From positions 1 through 56,857 of the forward strand of contig CAMCAY010000010.1 of the NCBI GenBank assembly GCA_945872815.1: a stretch of DNA of 56,857 bases. The letters run 5' to 3'. Each line of letters starts with the position of its first letter. Positions within the stretch are counted from its first letter, which is position 1. This document shows, in pieces, positions 34,502 through 42,923 of this stretch. The notes under the pieces are model-generated. The model had not been told where the DNA came from. It did not search any database and was given only the letters and a program-made list of their open reading frames with translations. A program made the translations under genes and the position numbers. This DNA is from Chitinophaga pinensis (GTDB lineage: Bacteria; Bacteroidota; Bacteroidia; Chitinophagales; Chitinophagaceae).

Positions 34502-34512
34502 TTTAAAAAAAA

Positions 34513-35511
34513 TTGGATAATAAAGGAATTTCCGTTGTCATACCTAATTTTAACGGCAGAGAGTTGCTGCCGGAAATATTGCCTCCGCTATTTATAGCTT
34601 TGAAAGCAACCAACCTTTCTTATGAAGTAATTGTTTGCGACGATTGTTCAAAGGATGACTCCATTAATTATATACTATCAAATTTTCCTGAAATTCATTT
34701 GTTGAAGCAAGAAACAAACAAAGGATTTTCTCCTACAGTAAACAAAGGAATTTTTGCTGCGAGGTATGATTATGTGTTTGTAATGAACAATGATTTGAAA
34801 GTAACTGAGCATTATTTTAATCCCTTATTTAAATACTTTGAAGATGAAAAGACCTTTGGAGTAATGGGAAGAATAAACGAATGGGACACAGACACGATAC
34901 AAGATGCAGCGAAATATCCATATTTTCAAGGAGCAAAAATAAAAACCAACAAAAACTATTACGCAGAAACCCCCCAACCTAACGACAGGCTTTATTCTAT
35001 TTATCTTTCAGGCGCCAATGCATTTGTAGACCGAAAGAAAATAATTGAATTGATGGGGTTTAATGAATTATTTGCTCCTTTTTATGTGGAGGATTTTGAA
35101 CTGAGTTTGCGTGCATGGAGAATGGGATGGAAATGTTATTATGAACACCATGCTGTATGCTATCACAAGACTTCGGTAACAATTAAAAAAAAGAAGTCGA
35201 AAAATTACATTAGACAAATCTACAATCGAAACAAGTTTTTTTTGCATGCCATTCATCTCAATAGCTTTCAACTGGCCCAGTGGTTCATACAATTGTTTTT
35301 TGAAATGCTGTTTAATATATTAAAGCTAAATATCGGCTTTTTAAAATCATTCTATTTGTTTGCGAGGGAAATTAAAAAAGTAAGTAAATCTAGAAAAGAA
35401 TTAGCCATGCTGGCAATTAAAAATAAAGTGGAATTGCTGGATACTAAACTTGTAGTTCAAACTTTAAAAAATAAAATCGATAGTTTTAAAACAATTAAAT
35501 TTACTGCTTGA
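34513..35511 (+). CDS. Family 2 glycosyltransferase
   Basis: This 332-residue GT-A enzyme has the nucleotide-binding start ISVVIPNFNGRELL, YEVIVCDDCSKDDS, the metal-site-like FVMNNDLKV, YLSGANAFVDRK, and the acceptor-side FYVEDFELSLRAWRMGWK (the ED-x-D-like base). An amphipathic, hydrophobic segment near 245-285 may attach it to the membrane. The start is TTG at 34513; no upstream in-frame ATG fits. It probably acts in surface-polysaccharide synthesis. Its end overlaps the convergent neighbour by 11 bp. Confidence 0.9.
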   Translation: MDNKGISVVIPNFNGRELLPEILPPLFIALKATNLSYEVIVCDDCSKDDSINYILSNFPEIHLLKQETNKGFSPTVNKGIFAARYDYVFVMNNDLKVTEHYFNPLFKYFEDEKTFGVMGRINEWDTDTIQDAAKYPYFQGAKIKTNKNYYAETPQPNDRLYSIYLSGANAFVDRKKIIELMGFNELFAPFYVEDFELSLRAWRMGWKCYYEHHAVCYHKTSVTIKKKKSKNYIRQIYNRNKFFLHAIHLNSFQLAQWFIQLFFEMLFNILKLNIGFLKSFYLFAREIKKVSKSRKELAMLAIKNKVELLDTKLVVQTLKNKIDSFKTIKFTA

Positions 35512-36325
35512 TTTTTCCCTTAACAAATGCGAACAATTTTCCTAATAAATAAGGGTAGCGCTTCATTTGTTTTATTAAGAAAAAAGGAATTTTGGAGTTG
35601 AGAATAATATTTTTAAAAGCACTGTTGCTTAAATAAAAACTGGTACAAGTTGTTTGCATGTAACCAATCTCCATTTTACTCCCGTACGTTTTTATAAAAT
35701 CTCCTTTATGAAGTTGCAGTGAGGCCATATTTCCTTCGCTAAGGTGCATCACCATAAATGGAATTACATAAGAAGTAAATCCCAAAAATTTCGCAATGAT
35801 ACAGAGATCAGTGCCATAAAGATGAAAGCCCTTTAGATTGGTTGATATGGTTAAGTTGGACGATCTCTTTAACAGTAAAAAGTTTTCGTCGAGAGATTTT
35901 ACTTTAACCGGAAACTCAATTTTTGTAATGTCTTTTTTTTCGGGATAAGTAATATAAACAGCCGACTCGTGATAATCAATGGCTCCGGCATTTCCGCAAA
36001 TAGCCCAAGAAGGATGCTTTATATCCAGATTGTGTAAGCAATTTTTTAATTGTATCTTATTATCAACGACCCTCACATCTTGATGAACTAAAATTAAAAA
36101 TCTCCCCTTAGCAGTATTTAAAAAAAGAGAAATGGCTTGATAGGCATCAAAGTTGTTTGTATTGGTATTGTCAACAATCAGATACTCGCAATCCTCATCA
36201 AATCCGTTCTCTATGAAACTACATTTCATCATTTCATATTCGGCCATGTCGTTTACAATGGTACAAATTGAAAACTCGCATGGAAATTGAATACTATTTT
36301 GATTTATAATTTTATGGATCATCAT
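35501..36325 (-). CDS. Putative GT-A-type glycosyltransferase
   Basis: The protein has 274 residues. It resembles GT2-type sugar transferases in layout: FSICTIVNDMAEYEMMKCSF, a strand EYLIVDNTNTNNFDAY, then FLILVHQDVRVV at the position of the donor-metal motif, a mid-domain FHLYGTDLCIIAKFLG, and a closing hydrophobic, basic tail (LGKLFAFVKGKIKQ). It is less typical than its convergent neighbour, which it overlaps by 11 bp at the 3' ends. The donor is unknown. It lies 103 bp downstream of the SDR gene. Confidence 0.65.
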   Translation of the reverse strand: MMIHKIINQNSIQFPCEFSICTIVNDMAEYEMMKCSFIENGFDEDCEYLIVDNTNTNNFDAYQAISLFLNTAKGRFLILVHQDVRVVDNKIQLKNCLHNLDIKHPSWAICGNAGAIDYHESAVYITYPEKKDITKIEFPVKVKSLDENFLLLKRSSNLTISTNLKGFHLYGTDLCIIAKFLGFTSYVIPFMVMHLSEGNMASLQLHKGDFIKTYGSKMEIGYMQTTCTSFYLSNSAFKNIILNSKIPFFLIKQMKRYPYLLGKLFAFVKGKIKQ

Positions 36326-36428
36326 AAAAATTAAAGAATTGACGGATTGTTTTTTTACTTTAGATTGTTTTAATAATTGACATTTGGAAAAACAGCATTA
36401 AAATTTCCCTTCATGGCTTTAGCAGATA

Positions 36429-37151
36429 CTATTTGTTCATTCTTTCAAAAATCAATTTAAGTTCATCTGCACTTGCATTGGATAGTTTGTCACTCATTCC
36501 AAAAGTAAGCGTCTTTTTTCCATCTGCCAATTGATTAAATACAGCGTCAATCAATTCATGAACGGGCGGCGCGTCGTCGTGAATGCCCTTTCCTCCCAAA
36601 TCTGTATTGATAGCAGGAGGAATCAATTCAATTACTTCAATGTTTTTAATTTTTAAAACCTCTTGCATTGACAACGTAAAGGAATGAAAAAATGCTTTAG
36701 TAGCAGAATAAACAGACACTTTAGTGAGCGGACAAAAAGATAATCCGGAGGTTACATTAATTATTGTGGATAGTGAACGTAATTTAATAAATAGTGCGGT
36801 AAGGTGAATGGGCGCTTCCACATTTACAGCTAATTCGTTTTTAGCCCTAATGAAGAAATCGTCCTCTTCAATTGACATCCAATTTTGTATACCAGCATTG
36901 TTCACAAGCACATTCAGATCCGGATGATTTTCTTTAACCCATTCTAACAACTCTATTCTTTTTGATTCAACAGAAAGATCACAAACTTTTGTAATGATGG
37001 AAGGGTGTTTTTGTTTCAATTCTTCTAATACTTCATTTCTTCTACCGCACACAATGATGGTATTGCCATCTTTTAGAAATCTTTCTGCAAGCCCTTTACC
37101 AATGCCAGACGCACCGCCGGTTATTAGAATTTTATTGTTCTTTAAATTCAT
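36429..37151 (-). CDS. Short-chain dehydrogenase/reductase (DltE-like SDR)
   Basis: The 240 residues have the classical SDR features: cofactor loop ITGGASGIGKGLA (about 10-22), Arg pair CGRRNEV, NNAG (about 86-89), catalytic Ser in NVTSGLSF and YSATK (Y and K about 149 and 153), then PPAIN. The arginines after the second strand suggest NADP(H). It sits 6 bp after the crotonase gene, in an operon paaZ-crotonase-SDR, so it may reduce or oxidise a hydroxyacyl or keto intermediate there; the substrate is not clear. Confidence 0.9.
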   Translation of the reverse strand: MNLKNNKILITGGASGIGKGLAERFLKDGNTIIVCGRRNEVLEELKQKHPSIITKVCDLSVESKRIELLEWVKENHPDLNVLVNNAGIQNWMSIEEDDFFIRAKNELAVNVEAPIHLTALFIKLRSLSTIINVTSGLSFCPLTKVSVYSATKAFFHSFTLSMQEVLKIKNIEVIELIPPAINTDLGGKGIHDDAPPVHELIDAVFNQLADGKKTLTFGMSDKLSNASADELKLIFERMNK

Positions 37152-37157
37152 GTATAA

Positions 37158-37928
37158 TTATTTTGCTTTGAATTTTTCTATAGCATTTTTGGAAAAACTA
37201 CTCAGAATCAATCTTCCGCTGATGGCGGCTCTTTCCATAAGAAGTTCGTTCCAGTTTTCAGTTCCTTTCCAACATACTTTTTTTAATTCTTTCATGGCTT
37301 CTGGGCTTGATTTAGATAAGTTGATGGCAAGTTTTTCAACAGCGGCATCCAATTCCTCTACATTGTGGTGTAATTCTGCATACAAACCGTTAGCAAAAGC
37401 CCAGGAGCTATTGCGCCAGGAGCTTGCATCAATGGAAAGAGCCGTAAATGCACTTGTGCCCATTTTTCTTTCAACGGCGGGACCAACCACGAAAGGACCA
37501 ATCCCAACAGCCAGTTCACTTAGCTTCACATCAGCAGTATCTAACGCTAACGCATAATCGCTTGCAGCAGCAAGTCCAACGCCACCTCCAACACATTTCC
37601 CCTGAATTCTGGCTATAACAAATTTCGGACAGGTTCTAATGGCATTGATCACTTTCGCAAAACCGCTAAAAAAATCCAATCCCTCTGATTCGTTTTTTAT
37701 CTGAATCAACTCATCAAAGGAGGCTCCTGCACAAAATGTTTTATTACCACCACTTTTGAGAATGATGACAGTAGATTCTGTATTCATTCCTGCTTCCCGA
37801 ATTGATTCGGCAAGCGTATTCAAAATTTTTCCGGGAAGAGAGTTGCTCTGAGGATGAAAAAATTCTATTGTAGTAATACTATTCGAAGTGGATGATTCCA
37901 CATAGCCGTTTAAATGATTTTCTTCCAT
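37158..37928 (-). CDS. Enoyl-CoA hydratase/isomerase (crotonase) family protein
   Basis: The 256 residues have oxyanion-hole glycines in NKTFCAGASFDEL and GKCVGGGVGLAAASDYALA, the signature of the crotonase fold, plus a C-terminal helical trimerisation part. The usual first catalytic Glu (the GGG-x-E position) is Gly here, while the second is kept in LSELAVGIGP. Isomerase-type or methylglutaconyl-CoA-hydratase-like members show a similar pattern, so simple hydratase activity is less certain. It is 4 bp downstream of paaZ and 6 bp upstream of the SDR gene. Confidence 0.88.
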   Translation of the reverse strand: MEENHLNGYVESSTSNSITTIEFFHPQSNSLPGKILNTLAESIREAGMNTESTVIILKSGGNKTFCAGASFDELIQIKNESEGLDFFSGFAKVINAIRTCPKFVIARIQGKCVGGGVGLAAASDYALALDTADVKLSELAVGIGPFVVGPAVERKMGTSAFTALSIDASSWRNSSWAFANGLYAELHHNVEELDAAVEKLAINLSKSSPEAMKELKKVCWKGTENWNELLMERAAISGRLILSSFSKNAIEKFKAK

Positions 37929-37932
37929 ACAA

Positions 37933-40011
37933 TTATATTTTGTTTTTCATTTCAACCATTGTGAGAATTGTTGCAATACCAACCAATTCGTTCGTTTCAT
38001 CAAACATTTCCACCAGCCATTTTACTATTCCTTTGGGGATATCCATACCTTTTGTCATGGGCACATCGGGGTTGATTTCTTTCATTTCCTGCGCAATTTT
38101 TTCTTTGCAGGTGAACCTTATGTAAAGGGAAGCTCCGGCATACATTGGTTTTGTAAATCGAAGTTCATCAATTCCATAATTAAGCAAGACTGGGTTTTTT
38201 TCATAACTATCTACGAATAAACCTGCAGAGGCACTCATGATAAAATAACCATGAGCTACTTGTTCTTCAAACATCGTTCCATTAAAGTCGGTATTGATCA
38301 TGTGCGCATAAAAATGGTCTCCGCTTAAATCAGCAAAACGATCAATGTCCTCGGATGTAATCAATCTTTTTTCGGTAACAATTTGATCTCCGATAGTTAG
38401 TTCTTCGAAATATTTTTTAAAGGGATGTATGCCTTCTGTATTGCCTTTAGAATATTGTTGATAAACATTACTGATAGCGGTAATCATTGTTGGAGAGCCC
38501 TGTATGGCTGTTCTTTGTAAATAATGTTTAATACCCCTAAGTCCTCCCATTTCCTCCCCACCACCAGCCCTTCCTGGTCCTCCATGAACAAGTAAAGGTA
38601 ATGGTGAACCGTGGCCTGTGCTTTCTTTTGCGCATTCATTATTCAGTACCAATATTCTGCCGTGGTGACTAGCTGCACCCAATACATATTTTTTAGCAAT
38701 GGAGGCATCGTTCGTTACAATGGATGAGCATAAACTTCCCTTTCCTTTTTTACTGAGTTCAATAGCATCCTCTATATTCTTATACGGCATAATCGTGCTT
38801 ATAGGGCCGAAAGCTTCTATATTATGAGGTTCTTCAGAGGTAAATGGAGTTTTGTTTAACAGAAGAATAGGACTCATGAAGGCGCCGATATTCGCATCTG
38901 CATCCATTACGGAAACACTGTCCAATGAGCCGTACAAAATTTCGCTTGAGGCCAGTAGCTTTTGAACCTGTGATTTTACCTCATTGCGTTGTTCATTACC
39001 TGCCAATGATCCCATTCTTACTTTTTCGTTCAATGGATTCCCAATTACTATTTTCTCTAATTCAATAACCACAGATTTCCATGCATCTTCCATTTTATTT
39101 TCAGGAACAAAAATTCTTCGAACTGCTGTACATTTTTGTCCTGCTTTTACAGTCATTTCTTTTTTAAGTTCTTTCACAAACAAATCCCATTCAGGCATAC
39201 CCGGCACAACATCATTACCTAAAACGATACAGTTCAGAGAATCAGCTTCCATGTTGAATGGAACATTTTCTGAAATGATAGTTGGATGAGACTTCAACAT
39301 CATACCCGTATGAGCAGACCCTGTAAAGGTTACAACATCCTGAGAAGTAACAAAGTCGAGTAGATTCCCCGCACTTCCGCAAATCAATTGCAATGACCCT
39401 TCCGGTAAAATTTTGGATGCGATGATTTCTTTTACTACAGCTTCTGTGAGATAGGAAGTTACTGTAGCGGGCTTTACTATTGCGGGTACGCCAGCTAGTA
39501 AGTTAACGGCAATTTTTTCTAACATTCCCCACACCGGGAAATTATATGCATTGATGTGAACAGCAACGCCTTCTTTTGGAACAAGAATGTGGTGTCCCAT
39601 AAAAGTATGTTGTTTGCTTAATCCGATAGGATCTCCGTCTAAAGTAAATGTTTCGTCGGGCAACTTTCTTCGCAAAGAGGCGTTTGAAAATAGATTTCCG
39701 ATTCCTCCTTCAATATCAATCCAGCTGTCAATTTTTGTTGCTCCTGTTTGATAGCTTAATGCGTAAAACTTTTCTTTTTTTTCTAAAAGGTGCATCGCCA
39801 AAGCTTTCAACATTCTACCTCTTTCTTGAAAAGTCAATTTTCTTAATGCCGGGTTACCGATTTTTCTTCCGTAATCCAATACCTCAGAAAAATGTAGTCC
39901 CTTAGTAGAGGCCGATGCAATGGGTTTTGCATTGACGGCATTGAATAAAATTTGTCCCTCACCTTCTCCAGCAACCCATTTGCCATGAATATAGTTTTCT
40001 AGTTTCAGCAT
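37933..40011 (-). CDS. paaZ: PaaZ-like bifunctional aldehyde dehydrogenase / enoyl-CoA (oxepin-CoA) hydrolase
   Basis: The protein has 692 residues from the ATG at 40011 (MLKLENYIHGKW). The N-terminal aldehyde-dehydrogenase domain (1-520) has NMEADSLN (general base Glu) and GQKCTAVRR (catalytic Cys). A C-terminal MaoC/hot-dog hydratase domain starts near FEELTIGDQIV (about 545) with the SGDHFYAH active site. This is the full PaaZ layout, and the E. coli enzyme (681 aa) opens the oxepin-CoA ring in phenylacetate breakdown. No paaABCDE, paaK or paaG-J cluster is in the window, so the pathway could be another CoA route. It heads the paaZ-crotonase-SDR operon. Confidence 0.92.
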   Translation of the reverse strand: MLKLENYIHGKWVAGEGEGQILFNAVNAKPIASASTKGLHFSEVLDYGRKIGNPALRKLTFQERGRMLKALAMHLLEKKEKFYALSYQTGATKIDSWIDIEGGIGNLFSNASLRRKLPDETFTLDGDPIGLSKQHTFMGHHILVPKEGVAVHINAYNFPVWGMLEKIAVNLLAGVPAIVKPATVTSYLTEAVVKEIIASKILPEGSLQLICGSAGNLLDFVTSQDVVTFTGSAHTGMMLKSHPTIISENVPFNMEADSLNCIVLGNDVVPGMPEWDLFVKELKKEMTVKAGQKCTAVRRIFVPENKMEDAWKSVVIELEKIVIGNPLNEKVRMGSLAGNEQRNEVKSQVQKLLASSEILYGSLDSVSVMDADANIGAFMSPILLLNKTPFTSEEPHNIEAFGPISTIMPYKNIEDAIELSKKGKGSLCSSIVTNDASIAKKYVLGAASHHGRILVLNNECAKESTGHGSPLPLLVHGGPGRAGGGEEMGGLRGIKHYLQRTAIQGSPTMITAISNVYQQYSKGNTEGIHPFKKYFEELTIGDQIVTEKRLITSEDIDRFADLSGDHFYAHMINTDFNGTMFEEQVAHGYFIMSASAGLFVDSYEKNPVLLNYGIDELRFTKPMYAGASLYIRFTCKEKIAQEMKEINPDVPMTKGMDIPKGIVKWLVEMFDETNELVGIATILTMVEMKNKI

Positions 40012-40179
40012 AACAATCTTTTTAAATTGACAAGTGTTCAAATCAAATACTGAAAAGTAAATGAATATAATAGGCAAGATAATTAAATCGATTTATTCAA
40101 AAGAAAAATCCTTCGGTGTATTGAAACACATGGATAAATGAAATGCCAAAGAATTAGTAAAACTAATATTGCAAGAAAA

Positions 40180-40217
40180 AATGAAAGGAAAGCTTTATGA
40201 TTGATTATCCTTTCATT
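40180..40217 (-). terminator. Terminator of adk
   Basis: On the minus strand AATGAAAGGA (40217-40208) pairs with TCCTTTCATT (40189-40180) across an 18-nt loop and is followed by TTTTTTC. It lies 64 bp after the adk stop. Confidence 0.7.
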
Positions 40218-40280
40218 TGAAAGAGACAATTACACGAATCTTCTGTATTGAGAAGAGTTCCAAATACGGAAATGAATGGA

Positions 40281-40856
40281 TTAAATAATGTTGTCAATTT
40301 GCAGGCAGATTTGGTCGAAGATTTCTTCAACGGAGCCCTCTCCTTTAATTAAGACCACTTTATCAAATTGTTTGTAATAATCGGCCACGGCAGTGGTTTT
40401 TTTATGGTATTCTGTGATACGTGCTCTGATGATATCTTCATTTACATCATCAGATCTGCCGCTAGTTTCCCCTCTTTTAACCAGTCTTTTGATCAATTCA
40501 TTTTCACTTACATCAAGTGCAAGCATTATTGAAATGGAGGTTTTTTTAAGATCCAATAATTTATCCAATGCTTCAGCCTGAGCGGAAGTTCTGGGAAAGC
40601 CGTCAAATAGAAATCCCTTTGCATCAGGATTTTGATCAATTGCTGTGCTTATCATTCCAATGACAACTTCATCAGGAACCAATTCGCCTTTATCCATAAC
40701 TTTTTTTGCCTCCAAGCCCAATGCTGTTTGGTTGGCTATTTCAGAACGGAGTAAATCGCCGGTACTCAGGTGCTTCAAATTGTATTTTGCAATCAGCTTT
40801 TCGCTTTGGGTACCTTTTCCACTTCCGGGAGGACCAAAAAGAATTAAATTAAACAT
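40281..40856 (-). CDS. adk: Adenylate kinase (short-LID type)
   Basis: The protein has 191 residues, near the 185-195 typical of short-LID forms. It has P-loop FGPPGSGKGTQSEKL (about 7-21), AMP-site HLSTGDLLR, GFLFDGFPRT, and the arginines of VKRGETSGRSDDVNEDIIRARI, where the LID is reduced to a short loop without zinc cysteines. It interconverts ATP+AMP and 2 ADP. The upstream 354 bp to the aminotransferase gene hold divergent promoters only. Confidence 0.97.
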   Translation of the reverse strand: MFNLILFGPPGSGKGTQSEKLIAKYNLKHLSTGDLLRSEIANQTALGLEAKKVMDKGELVPDEVVIGMISTAIDQNPDAKGFLFDGFPRTSAQAEALDKLLDLKKTSISIMLALDVSENELIKRLVKRGETSGRSDDVNEDIIRARITEYHKKTTAVADYYKQFDKVVLIKGEGSVEEIFDQICLQIDNII

Positions 40857-41210
40857 AACAAATAAGCGTTGTTCCGGTTGAAAATGTATTGAAAGAATTG
40901 AATTAATGTAAAGATATATTAAGTCGAAAAAAAATCATCAACTCAATTTTTCAGCTACATGTAAAAATTCAAACTTATTAACACAAATATACAAACAATT
41001 AAGTATTTTTACGTTTTTCATTTAATGATTAAAAAATATCTTTCATTATAATAAAAAAAAAGAAATATTTTTAATAAAATAAGCGTAATATTAATAAAAG
41101 TAAAAAACCAATAAGGCGCGGAAGTCCAAAGAATCTACTCGTTATTTTCTTTTGTACGTTTTAGTCTTATGGTTTGTAAACTCTACTTTTGCAAAGAAAA
41201 AAAAGAATAA
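40857..41210. other. 354-bp AT-rich divergent promoter region (adk / aminotransferase)
   Basis: No ORF or structured RNA is recognised. The right end has TACTTTTG at 41184-41191, 19 bp before the aminotransferase ATG. The left side has the minus-strand near-match TATCTTTA (about 40908-40915) for adk. The middle is almost pure A/T. Confidence 0.4.
41184..41191 (+). promoter_or_regulatory. -7 box of the aminotransferase gene
   Basis: TACTTTTG is an exact TAnnTTTG match followed by CAAAG, 19 bp before the ATG. The best upstream element 20 bp away is TTAG rather than TTTG. Confidence 0.5.
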
Positions 41211-42476
41211 ATGGGTAAGAAAGTATTCAGCAAACTGGCGGAAACACTAATTTCTTCAGAGATAGTGAAGCTGGGGGGAATTATCAAGGAAAAAATAAAA
41301 GCAGGTGAGCATATCTTCAATTTTACAATAGGAGATTTTGATTCAACCCAATTTCCCATTCCTGCAGTTTTGAAAGCTGAAATCAAAAAAGCTTACGATG
41401 ATGGATACACGACATATCCTACTGCCGAGGGAGAACAAGATTTAAGAAGGGCTGTATCCGTTTTTATTGAAAAACACGAAAACTTACATTATTCAGAATC
41501 GGAAATTTTAATCTCAAACGGAGGAAGGCCGCTGATTTATTCAATATTCAGAACAATAGTAGATAAAGGCGATAAAGTTATTTATCCTGTTCCCAGCTGG
41601 AACAACAATCACTATACACATTTTAATGATGGGGAACATGTATTGATTGAGGCATTGAGAGAAAACAACTTTATGCCAACCGCTTCTCAAATAGCTCCTC
41701 ATATCAAAGACGCTACTTTGCTGGCATTATGCTCTCCGTTAAATCCAACAGGAACTGTATTCGGAAAAGAAGAGTTGGGTGCCATCTGCGATTTGGTTCT
41801 GGCGGAAAATGAAAGTAGGACCGAAGGCCAAAAGAAATTATATGTACTGTATGATCAGATATATTGGAAACTTACTTTTGGGAACACAGAGCATCACAAC
41901 CCGGTTTCATTAAGACCCGCAATGAAGGAGTATACCATTTTTGTAGATGGAATCAGTAAAGCTTTCGCGGCTACAGGAGTAAGGGTGGGATGGTCAATGG
42001 GACCGGAAGAATTGATTACAAAAATGAAAGCAATTAATAGCCATGTTGGATCTTGGGCGCCAATGGCAGAACAAAAAGCCGTCGCAAAATTTTTAATGAA
42101 TGAAAGCGAACTTGAAAAATATTTCATTCATTTTAAAAGTGAATTGTTTTACCGGCTTAAAAATCTCTATGATGGATTTGTTCAATTAAAATCCGAAGGG
42201 TTCTCGGTTGATGCAATAGAGCCGCAGGCAGCAATTTACCTTACAGTACAAATTGATATAGTTGGTAGAAAAACAAAAGAAGGGCTTTTATTGGCAAACC
42301 AATCTGATGTTACCGCATACCTATTGAATGAAGCTAAATTGGCTATGGTTCCTTTTGGTATATTTGGAGCAGACAGAGAGAGTAGTTGGTATAGAATCAG
42401 TGTAGGTTGTAGTAAAAAAGAAGAAATCGAAGATGTTATTGATTCGCTGAGAAAGTCTTTGCAAAAACTGATGTAA
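41211..42476 (+). CDS. Class I/II PLP-dependent aminotransferase
   Basis: This 421-residue fold-type I aminotransferase of the aspartate aminotransferase family has TYPTAEGEQDLRRAV near the N-terminus and SNGGRPLIYSIFR in the cofactor site. It also has CSPLNPTGTVFGKEEL, LYDQIYW (the PLP-ring Asp and Tyr), the Schiff-base Lys in DGISKAFAATGVRVGW (about 249), and the substrate Arg in WYRISVGCS. The amino-acid specificity is not evident. It stands alone and converges on a tiny gene with a 4-bp gap. Confidence 0.92.
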   Translation: MGKKVFSKLAETLISSEIVKLGGIIKEKIKAGEHIFNFTIGDFDSTQFPIPAVLKAEIKKAYDDGYTTYPTAEGEQDLRRAVSVFIEKHENLHYSESEILISNGGRPLIYSIFRTIVDKGDKVIYPVPSWNNNHYTHFNDGEHVLIEALRENNFMPTASQIAPHIKDATLLALCSPLNPTGTVFGKEELGAICDLVLAENESRTEGQKKLYVLYDQIYWKLTFGNTEHHNPVSLRPAMKEYTIFVDGISKAFAATGVRVGWSMGPEELITKMKAINSHVGSWAPMAEQKAVAKFLMNESELEKYFIHFKSELFYRLKNLYDGFVQLKSEGFSVDAIEPQAAIYLTVQIDIVGRKTKEGLLLANQSDVTAYLLNEAKLAMVPFGIFGADRESSWYRISVGCSKKEEIEDVIDSLRKSLQKLM

Positions 42477-42480
42477 ACAA

Positions 42481-42729
42481 TCAATTTTTATTGTTCAGAA
42501 ATACGAATGGATGATTCTTTCTGCTTCTGATATTTTTCTTTATTTCAAATGCGTTATTGAAAACTCTGTATCGATTAATATCAATCAATTCATGCGCAGC
42601 AACAAAGTTATCGACACACTCTACATGGTATAGCAATTCATTTAGTGAACCTATTTCCTTTTGGATAGCTTTTTGCGTCATCAGTTCATGTCTGAACAGC
42701 ACGAGTAAATCTCTTTTACTTTTTTTCAT
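42481..42729 (-). CDS. Hypothetical 82-residue protein
   Basis: The protein is small, basic and apparently soluble (MKKSKRDLLVLFRHELMTQK..., ending KNHPFVFLNNKN). It is predicted largely helical, with no recognised domain. It follows the 39-residue lipoprotein gene by 12 bp on the same strand, so the two are probably one transcript. The clean start just behind that gene and a 4-bp gap to the convergent aminotransferase stop make it a credible gene, although function is unknown. Confidence 0.6.
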   Translation of the reverse strand: MKKSKRDLLVLFRHELMTQKAIQKEIGSLNELLYHVECVDNFVAAHELIDINRYRVFNNAFEIKKNIRSRKNHPFVFLNNKN

Positions 42730-42741
42730 TGACCACTTGAA

Positions 42742-42861
42742 TTATTTGTATCCCACTAAACCATTTTCATTAGGACAACCGCAAAATAATTTTTTAGATG
42801 AAGTACAATTTGAAAATACAATTGCTATCAATAATACTAATAATAATATCTTAAACTTCAT
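42742..42861 (-). CDS. 39-residue lipoprotein
   Basis: Reading the minus strand from the ATG at 42861 gives MKFKILLLVLLIAIVFSNC, a compact lipoprotein signal with lipobox FSNC. A 21-residue mature part follows with two further cysteines in LFCGCPNENG and a GLVGYK end. It is too short for most gene finders. It starts a two-gene unit with the 82-residue gene 12 bp downstream. Lipidation is predicted from sequence only and function is unknown. Confidence 0.75.
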   Translation of the reverse strand: MKFKILLLVLLIAIVFSNCTSSKKLFCGCPNENGLVGYK

Positions 42862-42923
42862 GAGTACAATTTACAGATTAAATCAACTAAATTGAATAAA
42901 AATTTGTTCAAATTTATTTAAAA

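Noticed and set aside
36994..37557. 187-residue plus-strand ORF over the SDR and crotonase genes
   Set aside because: Opposite strand of two well-supported enzymes; no recognisable domain.
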